The position numbers and the translations under genes were made by a program. Below, piece after piece: positions 51,191 through 59,878 of a stretch of DNA of 64,000 nt. The stretch is from an uncultured Burkholderiales bacterium. GTDB lineage: Bacteria; Pseudomonadota; Gammaproteobacteria; Burkholderiales; Burkholderiaceae_C. Every line of letters starts with the position of its first letter. Position 1 is the first letter of the stretch. Below the pieces are notes generated by a model. That model was not told where the DNA came from and ran no database searches. It was given only the letters and a program-made list of their open reading frames with translations. Location: contig CAIZHQ010000023.1 in assembly GCA_903932865.1 (NCBI GenBank), positions 94,631 to 158,630 on the forward strand, in the 5' to 3' direction.

Positions 51191-51229
51191 AATGAACCAC
51201 CGTGCCCGCCCAGACCACCATAGGCCCCC

Positions 51230-52530
51230 ATGAACACCCTGCCCGTTGACGACCCTTTGCGCATTGAGTTGCACAACGAGGTCCACGCCCGACCAACGCC
51301 CGCATCCGCTTGCCGGCCTTCATTGTCCTGGTCGGTGTGTTCAACAGCGGCGTCAGCCGCGAGCAGGAATGGGAACACCTCAAGCGTCTGCAGCCCGATT
51401 TGTTGTTCGAAGAGATTCAAGGCAACTTTGTGCGCTTGAACCTGGGCGCCTACACCCTCAAGTGGGAGCGTCACACCGAATTCACCCGCTACTCGCTGGT
51501 GCAAGCGCTGCCGCAAGACGTGGATCTGGAATCCCAAGACACCCAGCTGCTGAGTCACTTGGACTTACCGGATGGTTGGCTGGCCACCATTCCCGGGCGC
51601 ACCTTCGCAGCCATCGAGCTCATCATGTTGCACGACGATTTGAGTGCCCCCCATCAATCCTTGCGCAAAGCTCAGCAATGGTTTGGTGAAGACACCGTGG
51701 TGGCCTCGCGCATGGGCAACCCCGCGCACTCGCTGGTGGTGACCGACTTCCATTTGCGACCCAGCGGCTTTGAGCGCATCCTGGTGCTGGCCCCAGAAGC
51801 CACCAGCGACACGCGCGGTGGCCGCATATCTCAGCGCCTGCTGGAGCTGGAAACTTACCGCCTGATGGCCCTGCGCGGTTTGCCTGTGGCCAAAGCCGTG
51901 GGCGCACAACTGGGGCTGGCCGAACGTGAACTGGCCGACATCACGGCAGCCTTGCAAAACAAGGCCGCACAAGACCAGACCATGCTCGACCGCCTGATCG
52001 GTCTGGCGGCCTCGGTCGAACTCATCACCGCCGAACACGCCTTTCGCTTTGCCGCCACCGCCGCCTACGACAAGCTGGTGCGCGAGCGCATCACCGAGCT
52101 GCGCGAGTCGCCCATCAGCGGCACCCAAACCATTGGTGAATTCATGCAGCGGCGCCTGTCGCCCGCCATGGCCACCGTGGCCGCCACGGCAAAGCGCCTG
52201 TCCGACTTGTCCGAGCGCATCAGCCGCACCAGCGCCTTGCTGCGCACGCGCGTGGACATCGCGACCGAAGAACAAAACAGCCAGTTGCTGGCCAAGCTGA
52301 CCAAAGGCCAAGAGCTGCAGCTGCGCTTGCAAACCACGGTGGAAGGCCTGTCGATCGCGGCCATCTCGTACTACGTCATCAGCCTCGTGCATTACTTGGG
52401 CAAAGCCGCCAACGCCGCAGGCCTGCCCATCCACCCCGAGATGGCGGCAGGCGCTTTTGTGCCCCTGGTGCTGTGGTTGGTGTGGCGCACAAACAAGCGC
52501 ATCCACGACAAGCTGCGCAGCGAGGGCTGA
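51230..52530 (+). pseudogene. DUF3422 family gene with one-base frameshift
   Basis: The N-terminal part (51230-51295, MNTLPVDDPLRIEL then HNEVHARP) and the main part (from about 51298, ARIRLPAFIVLVGVFNSGVS to 52530) match one DUF3422 protein but lie in different frames. The total length, 1301 bases, is one short of 434 codons. Two bases (AC) stand where a full codon is expected, so one base is lost at 51296-51297. The rest shows a coiled-coil middle and two C-terminal membrane helices. Translation from an internal TTG at 51310 could give a shortened protein. Either a true mutation or a sequencing error. Confidence 0.8.
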
Positions 52531-52623
52531 GTCCAGGCGAATCAGCCACTTGATCTCGGCTTGCGTCGGCGCATGCAGACGCAGCCAGTTGGGCAAGCTT
52601 GGCCAGTGGTAGGCCTGCAGATT

Positions 52624-53517
52624 TCACAGCGCGTTCAATGGAATCTTCAGGTAACGCTGGCCATTGTCTTCGGGCGGCGGCATGTGGCCAGCGCGCATGT
52701 TAATTTGCACCGAAGGCAAGATCAGCACGGGCATGGACAAAGTGGCATCTCGCTTTTCGCGCATGGCCACAAACTCGGCCTCGCTCACGCCTTGGTGCAC
52801 ATGCACATTGGCATTTTTCTGCTCGGCCACGGTGGTCACGCACTGGGGCTGACGGGTCTCGGGCGGGTAGTCGTGGCACAAAAACAGCTCGGTGTTGTCC
52901 GGCAGGCTGAGCACTTTCTGGATCGACTGGAACAACACGCTGGCACTGCCCCCAGGAAAGTCGCAGCGCGCCGTGCCGTAGTCGGGCATGAACAAGGTGT
53001 CGCCCACAAAGGCCACCTGCCGCGCAGGATCGACACTGGCATCTGTGACCACATAGGTCATGCACGCCGGGGTGTGGCCGGGGGTGTGCAGGGCCTGGGC
53101 CTGCAAAGCACCAATCTGAAAGGTCTCGCCATCGCTCAGCAAGCGGTCGAACTGGCTGCCGTCGCGGGCAAATTCGGTGCCCGCATTGAACAGCTTGCCA
53201 AAGACGTTTTGCACCGTGGTGATGTGCGCACCAATGGCCAATTGGCCGCCCAGCTGCTTTTGCAAATAGGGCGCGGCCGACAAATGGTCGGCGTGCACAT
53301 GCGTCTCCAAGATCCATTGCACACGCAGGTCCAGCGCCTTCACGCGCGCCACCAACTGGTCGGCGCTGGCGGTGCTGGTGCGGCCCGACTTGGGGTCGTA
53401 GTCCAGCACGCTGTCGATCAAGGCGCACTGCCGGGTGTTCAGGTCGGCCAGGATGTGGCTGAAGGTGAACGTGGCCGGATCAAAAAACGATTCGATGTGC
53501 AGGTGGGCTGAACTCAT
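52624..53517 (-). CDS. MBL-fold persulfide dioxygenase (Blh/ETHE1-like)
   Basis: This 297-residue hydrolase-fold protein has the metal motif THVHADHLS (His73, His75, Asp77, His78) with HTPGHTPACMTY and LFLCHDYPPE; ETHE1-type enzymes bind one Fe and turn glutathione persulfide into sulfite and GSH. The family (Blh) is linked to rhodanese and ArsR regulators in bacteria. Here it follows a peroxiredoxin and a rhodanese on the same strand. The start is placed at 53517, where the family match begins, seven bases after GGAAG. Confidence 0.82.
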   Translation of the reverse strand: MSSAHLHIESFFDPATFTFSHILADLNTRQCALIDSVLDYDPKSGRTSTASADQLVARVKALDLRVQWILETHVHADHLSAAPYLQKQLGGQLAIGAHITTVQNVFGKLFNAGTEFARDGSQFDRLLSDGETFQIGALQAQALHTPGHTPACMTYVVTDASVDPARQVAFVGDTLFMPDYGTARCDFPGGSASVLFQSIQKVLSLPDNTELFLCHDYPPETRQPQCVTTVAEQKNANVHVHQGVSEAEFVAMREKRDATLSMPVLILPSVQINMRAGHMPPPEDNGQRYLKIPLNAL

Positions 53518-53603
53518 GGTGACTTCCTTGGCAGTGAAACAACAAAGGTCCTTGACACCCCCTGCCGCTGGACTGCAGGGGGGCAAAGGGGCAAGCCTTG
53601 AAT

Positions 53604-54230
53604 TTACAGGGACTTGGTCGAGAAATACCAGTCCTTCATGGCGTAACCCTCGCCTTTGCGCTTGGCAATGGCTTCGGGTGTTTTGGGCGGTGGCACGATC
53701 ACGTCGCAACCGGGCGTCCAGCCCTCAGGGGTGGCGATTTTGTGGGCATCGCTGGTCTGCATGGCTTGCAACAAACGCACAAACTCTTCGATCGAGCGGC
53801 CGTTGCTCATGGGGTAGTACACCATGGCGCGCAGCTTGCCTTCGGGGTCAATGAAGAAGGTGGCACGCACGGCCTGGGTGTCGGCAGCGCCGGGGTGGAT
53901 CATGCCGTAGGCTTGGGCCACTTCCATCTTGATGTCGTCGATGATGGGGAAGGGAATCTCCACACCGAAGTTGTTCTGAATGCTTTGCATCCAGGCCAAG
54001 TGCGAGTAGATGCTGTCGATCGACAAGCCGAGCAATTCGCAGTTCATGCTCTTGAACAACTCGGCACGCTTGGCAAAACCGATGAATTCGGTGGTGCACA
54101 CAGGCGTGAAGTCGGCAGGGTGCGAGAACAAGATGAGCCACTTGCCTTTGTAATCGGCGAGGCTTCGGGGGCCGTGGGTGGTGTTGGCGCTGAAGGCCGG
54201 GGCGGCTTCGTTGATGAGGGGCATGGACAT
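53604..54230 (-). CDS. Peroxiredoxin, 1-Cys (Prx6/AhpC-TSA) type
   Basis: This 208-residue peroxiredoxin has peroxidatic Cys45 in HPADFTPVCTTEF and the Prx6 C-terminal region TPEGWTPGCDVIVPPPK. It reduces H2O2 and organic peroxides and may reduce persulfides. AAGGA stands eight bases before the ATG at 54230. A CsoR/CstR-like repeat lies 74 bases upstream. Confidence 0.88.
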   Translation of the reverse strand: MSMPLINEAAPAFSANTTHGPRSLADYKGKWLILFSHPADFTPVCTTEFIGFAKRAELFKSMNCELLGLSIDSIYSHLAWMQSIQNNFGVEIPFPIIDDIKMEVAQAYGMIHPGAADTQAVRATFFIDPEGKLRAMVYYPMSNGRSIEEFVRLLQAMQTSDAHKIATPEGWTPGCDVIVPPPKTPEAIAKRKGEGYAMKDWYFSTKSL

Positions 54231-54303
54231 GATGGGTTTCCTTTGAGGTTGACTATCGGTTTTCAAAATCGAGAGATTTATTCAATCGACAAGGTCAACT
54301 GTA

Positions 54304-54328
54304 CATACCCCTGAGGGTGTTGGGTATG
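54304..54328. promoter_or_regulatory. Inverted repeat CATACCC...GGGTATG before peroxiredoxin
   Basis: CATACCC and GGGTATG, 11 bases apart, frame an inner ACCC-CTGA-GGGT. The shape (ATACCC with GGGTAT) is that of operators of CsoR-family repressors, including the persulfide sensor CstR. No csoR/cstR gene is in the window. Confidence 0.55.
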
Positions 54329-54437
54329 AGTTATCTCAATGAATGTCATAGTGACAATTGCGGTCGTGAAATCGACGCAATTGATCCATCGCAAGCCCTC
54401 AAGGTCTTGGCCATGCATGGCTCCAAAACCACAAGCC

Positions 54438-54902
54438 TCAATGCTTGGCAGGCCCTGCGGCTTTGGCCGCCGCGTCAAAACCGCCTTTGGCCTGCCACTC
54501 TGACATGCCGCCTTGCAAGATGCGCACGTTCTCCCAGCCTGCGACGCGCAACGCAAAACCGGCTTGGGCCGACAGCGACCCGGTGTTGCAGTAAATCAGC
54601 ACGGGCTTGTTTTTGGGGATGGTGTTGCGCTTGGCCAGCACCTGACGCCAGTCCATGTTGACCGCGCCAGGAATGTGCCCCTTGGCAAATTGCGCCGGGT
54701 CACGCGCATCGATCACCACCATCTTGGGCCACTCGTCTTTGGGAATTTGCTCGGCAAAAATCACACCGCCGCCGTAGTCCACAAATTCCAAATACCCCTC
54801 CATTTCGTCAATCACCGCAGCTTTGTTGTCGGCGTTTACGGCTGGGGCCAGCATCAAACTAACAGCGGTGGCTATTGCAAGGGTGGTGAAACGGATGCTC
54901 AT
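54438..54902 (-). CDS. Periplasmic rhodanese
   Basis: This 154-residue protein has a signal peptide (ending APAVNA, residue 24) and one rhodanese domain with Cys105 in LIYCNTGSLSAQAG. It would bind or transfer sulfane sulfur in the periplasm, next to the Sox proteins. The upstream operator equals the sox operator in core and spacing. The two genes downstream are peroxiredoxin and persulfide dioxygenase. Confidence 0.86.
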   Translation of the reverse strand: MSIRFTTLAIATAVSLMLAPAVNADNKAAVIDEMEGYLEFVDYGGGVIFAEQIPKDEWPKMVVIDARDPAQFAKGHIPGAVNMDWRQVLAKRNTIPKNKPVLIYCNTGSLSAQAGFALRVAGWENVRILQGGMSEWQAKGGFDAAAKAAGPAKH

Positions 54903-54921
54903 GATTTATCCAGGTTGAGTT

Positions 54922-54941
54922 ATATTAGCTACTGCGAATAT
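54922..54941. promoter_or_regulatory. SoxR/SqrR-type operator before the periplasmic rhodanese
   Basis: ATATTAG-CTACTG-CGAATAT matches the operator before arsR-sox (ATATTCG-N6-CGAATAT) in 13 of 14 arm positions and in spacer length, and lies 20 bases before the gene start, as there. Confidence 0.65.
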
Positions 54942-55052
54942 TATGTGCCTAGGTTGTGTCCATTGCATCAATGCTTGAGGGATCTGTCAGGAACTTTTTA
55001 TCGTTAAGGCCAGGATTGACGCTGTGGGATATGTAATGGTCCATTCCTGATA

Positions 55053-55082
55053 TTTCAGTTATTTCTGAAAATTCGGAATTTT
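55053..55082. promoter_or_regulatory. Overlapping palindromes before the GbsR-type regulator
   Basis: TTTCAG-TTATTT-CTGAAA (55053-55070) and AAAATTC-G-GAATTTT (55068-55082) are both perfect and share three bases. They end 15 bases before the regulator start, so they probably mark an autoregulated MarR-type site that also controls cydAB. Confidence 0.6.
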
Positions 55083-55097
55083 GGTTAGAATCATGAC

Positions 55098-55694
55098 ATG
55101 CCTATTTCAGATCAAATTCCGTCCTTGAATCGCGAGTTCATCGCTCATTTCGGTGAAATGGGCAGCAAGTGGGGCATCAACCGTACGGTGGGTCAAATCT
55201 ACGCGCTGCTCTATGTGTCGCCGCAGGCTTTGAATGCCGATGAGATTGCCGAAGCGTTGGCATTCTCGCGCTCTAATGTCAGCATGGGCCTCAAAGAGTT
55301 ACAGGCTTGGCGTTTGGTGCGTTTGCGCCACCAATCGGGTGACCGGCGCGAGTACTTTGAGGCACCGGCTGACGTGTGGGAAATCTTTCGGGTGCTGGCC
55401 GAAGAGCGCCGCCGCCGTGAAATTGAGCCCACGCTGTCCATGCTGCGAACAGCCTTGCTCGAGACGCCCACCACCGACTCGGAGCGACATGCACAGCAAC
55501 GGATGCGCGAAATGCACGACCTGATCGACCGCCTCATGACCTGGTTTGACGACGTGCAAAAGCTTGCGCCCGAGACCGCCATGCAGCTCATGGGCATGGG
55601 CGCCACGGTAACCAAGGTGCTCGAATTCAAAGACCGCCTGACCGGTCGCGGCAACAAGGCACCGGCCATCAGCCAAACACGCGACAGCGCTTGA
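55098..55694 (+). CDS. GbsR/MarR-family transcriptional regulator
   Basis: This 198-residue protein starts PSLNREFIAHFGEMGSKWGI and has a winged helix (LNADEIAEALAFSRSNVSMGLKEL cut short here), then a helical C-terminal region, as in the GbsR group. It lies 18 bases before cydA on the same strand and is likely to regulate it. Overlapping palindromes stand before it. Confidence 0.82.
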   Translation: MPISDQIPSLNREFIAHFGEMGSKWGINRTVGQIYALLYVSPQALNADEIAEALAFSRSNVSMGLKELQAWRLVRLRHQSGDRREYFEAPADVWEIFRVLAEERRRREIEPTLSMLRTALLETPTTDSERHAQQRMREMHDLIDRLMTWFDDVQKLAPETAMQLMGMGATVTKVLEFKDRLTGRGNKAPAISQTRDSA

Positions 55695-55712
55695 CCCCCA
55701 AAGAAAGCCACC

Positions 55713-57077
55713 ATGGACATCGACGCACTCATCCTCTCGCGCATTCAGTTTGCTGCGAACATCAGCTTCCACATCCTGTTCCCCACCATCACCATCGCGC
55801 TGTGCTGGTTCTTGCTGTTCTTCCGTTTGCGCTTTGCCCGCACCCGGGATGTAGCCTGGGAAGAGGCCTACTATTTTTGGACCAAAGTGTTCGCGCTGAC
55901 CTTTGCACTGGGGGTGGTGTCGGGCATTGTGATGAGTTTCCAGTTCGGGACCAACTGGCCGGGTTTCATGGAGCGGACAGGCAATATTTCAGGGCCACTG
56001 CTGGGCTATGAGGTGCTGACGGCGTTTTTCCTGGAGGCCAGCTTTCTGGGCATCATGCTCTTCGGTCGCGGCAGGGTAAGCGAGCGGGTGCACTTGATTG
56101 CCACTTTTTTGGTTGCGTTTGGCACCACCATGTCTGCCTTCTGGATCCTGAGCCTGAACTCCTGGATGCACACCCCGGCAGGTTTCGAAATTGTCAACGG
56201 TCAGTTCATTCCCACCGATTGGCTGGCGGTGGTCTTCAACCCTTCATTGCCCTATCGTTTCGCGCACAAATTGCTCGCTTCGGCACTGACCGCGTCTTTC
56301 TTGATCGCTGGCTTGTGCGCTTGGCAACTGATCAAAGGCAGCGCTACGCGCGGCACCCACAAAGCCATGCGTGCGGCCGTTTTCACTGCTGCTTGCGTGA
56401 TGCCACTGCAGTTCCTGGTGGGTGACATGCACGGCCTCAACACCCTGGAGCACCAACCGGCCAAGGTCGCCGCCATGGAGGGCATCTGGGAAACCGAGCG
56501 CGGCGCACCGCTGACGCTGTTTGGCATTCCCGACCAAGAAGCACGCACCACCCACTTCGCGGTGAAGATCCCCAAAGTGGCCAGCCTGATCCTGACCCAC
56601 GAGCTGGACGGCGAAGTCAAGGGCATCAACGAATTTGAAGGTGCTCATCCACCCGTGGCGCCGGTGTTTTATGCCTTTCGCGTGATGGTCGGCGTGGGGT
56701 CGTTGATGTTGGTAGTGGCTGGCTTTACCGCTTGGCGCTTGTGGCGTCAGCGCCGCCAGTCGGAAGTGGTGCTGCCCAAGCCCCTGCTATGGGTGCTGTC
56801 GGGCATGGCGTTCTCTGGCTGGATCGCCACGCTGGCGGGCTGGTACGTGACCGAGATCGGTCGCCAGCCCTTCCTGGTCTATGGATTGATGCGCACCAGC
56901 GAAGCCGCCACCACTTTGCCGCCGCCCTACATTGCGCTCACCTTGACGGCCTATCTGGTGGTTTACGGCTTGCTGTTGGTCACTTACGTCGGCGTCTTGA
57001 AGTACATGGCCGAGAACCCCAAAGAACACAAACAGGAAGCGCCCACGGGCGCCTTATTGGGCAAAGCAGGGGTGTGA
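55713..57077 (+). CDS. cydA: Cytochrome bd-type quinol oxidase subunit I, CIO type
   Basis: This 454-residue membrane protein has about nine helices. His20 (NISFHILFPT) is the heme b595 ligand. The quinol-binding loop around KVAAMEGIWETERGAP is short, as in cyanide-insensitive oxidases (CIO) rather than E. coli CydA. It oxidises quinol and reduces O2. Bd oxidases resist sulfide, which suits a cell oxidising reduced sulfur. Confidence 0.9.
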   Translation: MDIDALILSRIQFAANISFHILFPTITIALCWFLLFFRLRFARTRDVAWEEAYYFWTKVFALTFALGVVSGIVMSFQFGTNWPGFMERTGNISGPLLGYEVLTAFFLEASFLGIMLFGRGRVSERVHLIATFLVAFGTTMSAFWILSLNSWMHTPAGFEIVNGQFIPTDWLAVVFNPSLPYRFAHKLLASALTASFLIAGLCAWQLIKGSATRGTHKAMRAAVFTAACVMPLQFLVGDMHGLNTLEHQPAKVAAMEGIWETERGAPLTLFGIPDQEARTTHFAVKIPKVASLILTHELDGEVKGINEFEGAHPPVAPVFYAFRVMVGVGSLMLVVAGFTAWRLWRQRRQSEVVLPKPLLWVLSGMAFSGWIATLAGWYVTEIGRQPFLVYGLMRTSEAATTLPPPYIALTLTAYLVVYGLLLVTYVGVLKYMAENPKEHKQEAPTGALLGKAGV

Positions 57078-57132
57078 TGCACCGCTCCCTGCTGCGCTGT
57101 ATCTGAAAGTGAAATGAACTTGAAAGGCGACC

Positions 57133-58131
57133 ATGACTTGGGCTGAATTTCTGCCACTGTTTTTCTTGGCCGTGATGGGGCTGTCCCTGCTGGCTTATGT
57201 GATTCTGGATGGGTATGACCTGGGCGTTGGTTTGCTGCTCTTGCAAGCGACCGACGCCGAGAAGGACACCATGATCGCCAGCATCGGCCCCTTCTGGGAT
57301 GCCAATGAGACCTGGCTGGTGCTTGGCGTTGGTGTGTTGTTGATCGCCTTTCCGATGGCCCATGGCGTTGTGCTCCAAGCGCTTTACCTGCCCGTGGCGG
57401 TGATGCTGATCGGGTTGATTTTGCGCGGTGTGGCGTTTGACTTCCGGGTGAAAGCACCGCTGAAGTACAAGCCATTCTGGAACCGCGCGTTTTTCGCCGG
57501 ATCGCTCATGGCCAGTGCGTCGCAGGGTTGGATGCTCGGCAGCTACATCACCGGTTTTGCCGACGGACCGCTGGGCTGGGCATTTAGCCTGGGCATCGCC
57601 ATTACATTGCCCGCTGCTTATGTATTGCTGGGCTCGGGCTGGTTGATTATGAAAACTGAAGGCGATCTGCAACAAAAAGCCGTGCGCTGGGCTCAGCGCG
57701 TGCTGTGGCCCATGGCAGGTGCCTTGCTGGCCATATCAGCGGCCACGCCCTTGGTGAAGGATGGCGTATTGGAGAAATGGTTTGGTGTGCCGCAGGTATT
57801 TGCCCTGCTGCCGGTCCCCATCATGTGCGCCCTGGCGTTCTTTGCCATGCGTTGGGTACTCACGCGTCCGAACTTGGTCAACGCGGGTTACGGCTGGTTG
57901 GTGTTTGCCAATACCGTTCTGATTTTTGTGTTGGCCTTCTTCGGCTTGGCCTACAGCATCTTTCCGGACATTGTGATCGGCCGCATGACGGTCTGGGAAG
58001 CTGCGATCAGCACCGCATCGCTGAATGTGATTTTTGTCGGTGTGGCCATCACGCTGCCGGTGATCATCGCTTACACGGTGTTCATGTACCGCGTGTTTTG
58101 GGGTAAGGCGACTGCGTTGAAGTACGGCTGA
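57133..58131 (+). CDS. cydB: Cytochrome bd-type quinol oxidase subunit II, CIO type
   Basis: This 332-residue protein has eight or nine helices and the family motifs ILDGYDLGVGLLL and GPFWDANETWLVLG. Length fits CioB (about 335) more than E. coli CydB. It lies 55 bases behind cydA with AAAGGCGACC before its ATG. No CydX-like small protein is seen behind it. Confidence 0.9.
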   Translation: MTWAEFLPLFFLAVMGLSLLAYVILDGYDLGVGLLLLQATDAEKDTMIASIGPFWDANETWLVLGVGVLLIAFPMAHGVVLQALYLPVAVMLIGLILRGVAFDFRVKAPLKYKPFWNRAFFAGSLMASASQGWMLGSYITGFADGPLGWAFSLGIAITLPAAYVLLGSGWLIMKTEGDLQQKAVRWAQRVLWPMAGALLAISAATPLVKDGVLEKWFGVPQVFALLPVPIMCALAFFAMRWVLTRPNLVNAGYGWLVFANTVLIFVLAFFGLAYSIFPDIVIGRMTVWEAAISTASLNVIFVGVAITLPVIIAYTVFMYRVFWGKATALKYG

Positions 58132-58314
58132 ACATGATACGAAATATCCAAGTGGCTTATGTCAAGAGACCCTGACTCAGACTGAAACCTCGACTCAAGG
58201 CAATCAAGGTCAAAAAATGAGCCGCCGCGGGTTTTGAGGAGGCTCCACACTTTAGAAAAGCAGTCCTCCTCTTTAGACGACATAAGGGGCACACAGCTAA
58301 ATTCGTGGACTGGT
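58132..58314. other. Non-coding stretch behind cydB
   Basis: No gene, terminator or RNA is recognised here. On the - strand the sequence continues from the end of the transposase remnant (58315), so it may be the non-coding end of a decayed insertion sequence and its flank. A weak open frame on the - strand (58071-58415) overlaps cydB and has no recognisable family. Confidence 0.4.
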
Positions 58315-58527
58315 TTATGCCGGAAGTCCCAGGCTTTTTCGACATTGGAAGGTTCCGAGTGATCCCAATGACACTTTGATTCGCTTCTCGTCATAACAGA
58401 GAATGCAGGCGACAAGGCGCTGAATCAGATGCTCGTTGGATGGCCTGGTCCAGATGCTGATTTCAACGCCTTCTAGATGGGCCCATTGTCCACAATCGGC
58501 TGGCGCATAAGCCCGCAGTGCTGGCTC
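58315..58527 (-). mobile_element. Remnant of an IS3-family transposase (OrfB C-terminus)
   Basis: An open frame of about 70 codons on the - strand, ending with TAA at 58315-58317, reads ILCYDEKRIKVSLGSL and then RKSLGLPA. IS3-family OrfB proteins end with YYNxKRIKxxLxGLSPVEYRxSLGLAA, so this is their C-terminus with the SPVEY block replaced. The upstream DDE domain is missing: the frame runs into the end of the FNR-type gene. It is a dead fragment. Confidence 0.6.
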
Positions 58528-59227
58528 AGCGCTGCAACAGCACCTCGTTCGTGATTTGATAACGCCGGCCCTGTTTGTCGCAAGGCTTCAGGGCGCCGTC
58601 GCGCACCAGACTGCTGATTTCGCGGCTGACGGTTTCGAGTTTGATGTCAAGCATGGCGCCCATGTCGTCGCGCGCAAAAAACGAGGTGATACTGGGTTGG
58701 TCGGGGTCGCGCATTTTGAGGGCCAAGGCCGCTACGCGTTGACGGGCCGAGCCGAAGTTCAGGTCGGCCAGCCAGTCGTCGGCGTCTTTCAGGGCTTGTT
58801 GCCACTTTTGCATGAGGCGCTTGTGCAGACGTGGCGAATTGGCTGAGAGGTGGTGCAACACCGACAAGGGAATGCGGCAAACCTGGGCTTCGACCAGAGC
58901 GATGGCTTCGCTGTCGTAGCGGGCGGTGGCGAGGGCTTCAAGGCCGATCACGTCGCCTGGGCGCAGCACGCGCACGATGCGTTCGCGGCCGTCGGCGGTG
59001 GCCCGCACCAGTTTGACCATGCCTTTGCGCAACGTGAATACGCCCACGGCGGTTTGGCCTTCGTTGTACAGAGGCGCATCTGCCGCGAACACCATGTCGT
59101 CGATCGGAGTGTGGATTTCGCCAAAGTCCTGTTCGTTCAGATCAGCAAACAGCACCATGTCACGGATGCCGCAGTTGCGGCAGTCCGAGGTGCCTTTCCA
59201 GGCCGAGTCAATCTTGATGGGGATCAT
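58526..59227 (-). CDS. fnr: Crp/Fnr-family regulator, FNR-like
   Basis: This 233-residue regulator has N-terminal Cys16 and Cys19 (TSDCRNCGIRD), a cyclic-nucleotide-like beta-roll, Cys117 (AQVCRIP) and a winged helix with recognition residues E198, S201, R202 (LETVSREI), which is the FNR (TTGAT) code. Classical FNR has a third N-terminal Cys for its 4Fe-4S cluster; here the other cysteines are 117 and 216, so cluster binding is not assured. A perfect FNR box at 22172 could be its target. Confidence 0.83.
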   Translation of the reverse strand: MIPIKIDSAWKGTSDCRNCGIRDMVLFADLNEQDFGEIHTPIDDMVFAADAPLYNEGQTAVGVFTLRKGMVKLVRATADGRERIVRVLRPGDVIGLEALATARYDSEAIALVEAQVCRIPLSVLHHLSANSPRLHKRLMQKWQQALKDADDWLADLNFGSARQRVAALALKMRDPDQPSITSFFARDDMGAMLDIKLETVSREISSLVRDGALKPCDKQGRRYQITNEVLLQR

Positions 59228-59278
59228 GTTCTGAATCTAGCATGCGCAACGTGCCGCCAACTGACGCGCGGGCTGGCT

Positions 59279-59758
59279 TTACATGGCCTTGCGCCCCTGC
59301 GCCATGCGCTCTTCTAGATAAGGGCCATAAAAGTCGGGCAGGTAGGCCCCTTCCATGCGCTCGGCCACTTCTTTGCCACCGGGCCCAAAAAACAACAAGG
59401 TGGGCGTGATGGAGACTTTCCACCGCCGGGTCAGTTCATCGTGTGTGGTGAGCTTGCCCGCAAAGTCGAGCACGGGCTGGTTGTTGCGCATGTCCACCTG
59501 CACGATCGCGGTGCCAGCAAGCGCCATGGGCGAGAGGTGGCTTTGCCTGGCTTGGCGGCAAAAGACGCAGCCTTCGAGGCTGACCATGACGATCAGGGGC
59601 TGCTTGTTTTTGAGGGCGCGGGCCAGTTCGTCGGGCAGCGATTGGGCGGCGGGCAAGGTGGCCGCTCGGCCCGATTGCGCCCAAACGGGTGTGGCCGCAA
59701 GCAATACCCCGACCCGTAACAACCAGTCGCGACGCCGCAAAACAGAAGAAGAAAACAT
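59279..59758 (-). CDS. Periplasmic thioredoxin-fold protein (SoxW-like)
   Basis: This 159-residue protein has an RRRDWLLRVGVLLAATPVWAQ-like export signal split as RRRDWLL (8-14) and TPVWAQ, then a thioredoxin fold with CVFC (Cys64, Cys67) and cis-Pro segment SITPTLLFF. It may keep Sox or cytochrome cysteines reduced, as SoxW does. ATG at 59758 is preferred to one at 59776; neither has a strong ribosome site. Divergent from the YeeE-like gene. Confidence 0.75.
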   Translation of the reverse strand: MFSSSVLRRRDWLLRVGVLLAATPVWAQSGRAATLPAAQSLPDELARALKNKQPLIVMVSLEGCVFCRQARQSHLSPMALAGTAIVQVDMRNNQPVLDFAGKLTTHDELTRRWKVSITPTLLFFGPGGKEVAERMEGAYLPDFYGPYLEERMAQGRKAM

Positions 59759-59878
59759 AGTCAGGTTGGAAGCCATGAATTGCGGACAGTGGACAATAAC
59801 GGGTTTTGTGTGGCGGCCTGACGCATCTTCAGTGCCGCACATTGAATATAAGAACTCAATGAATTATTGGAGAAATCC

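Noticed and set aside
54375-54392. FNR-like TTGAT site behind the periplasmic rhodanese
   Set aside because: The second half reads CGCAA instead of ATCAA; two mismatches make it unconvincing.
58071-58415. A 114-codon frame on the - strand behind cydB
   Set aside because: It overlaps the end of cydB and lies in a different frame from the transposase remnant; no family is recognised.
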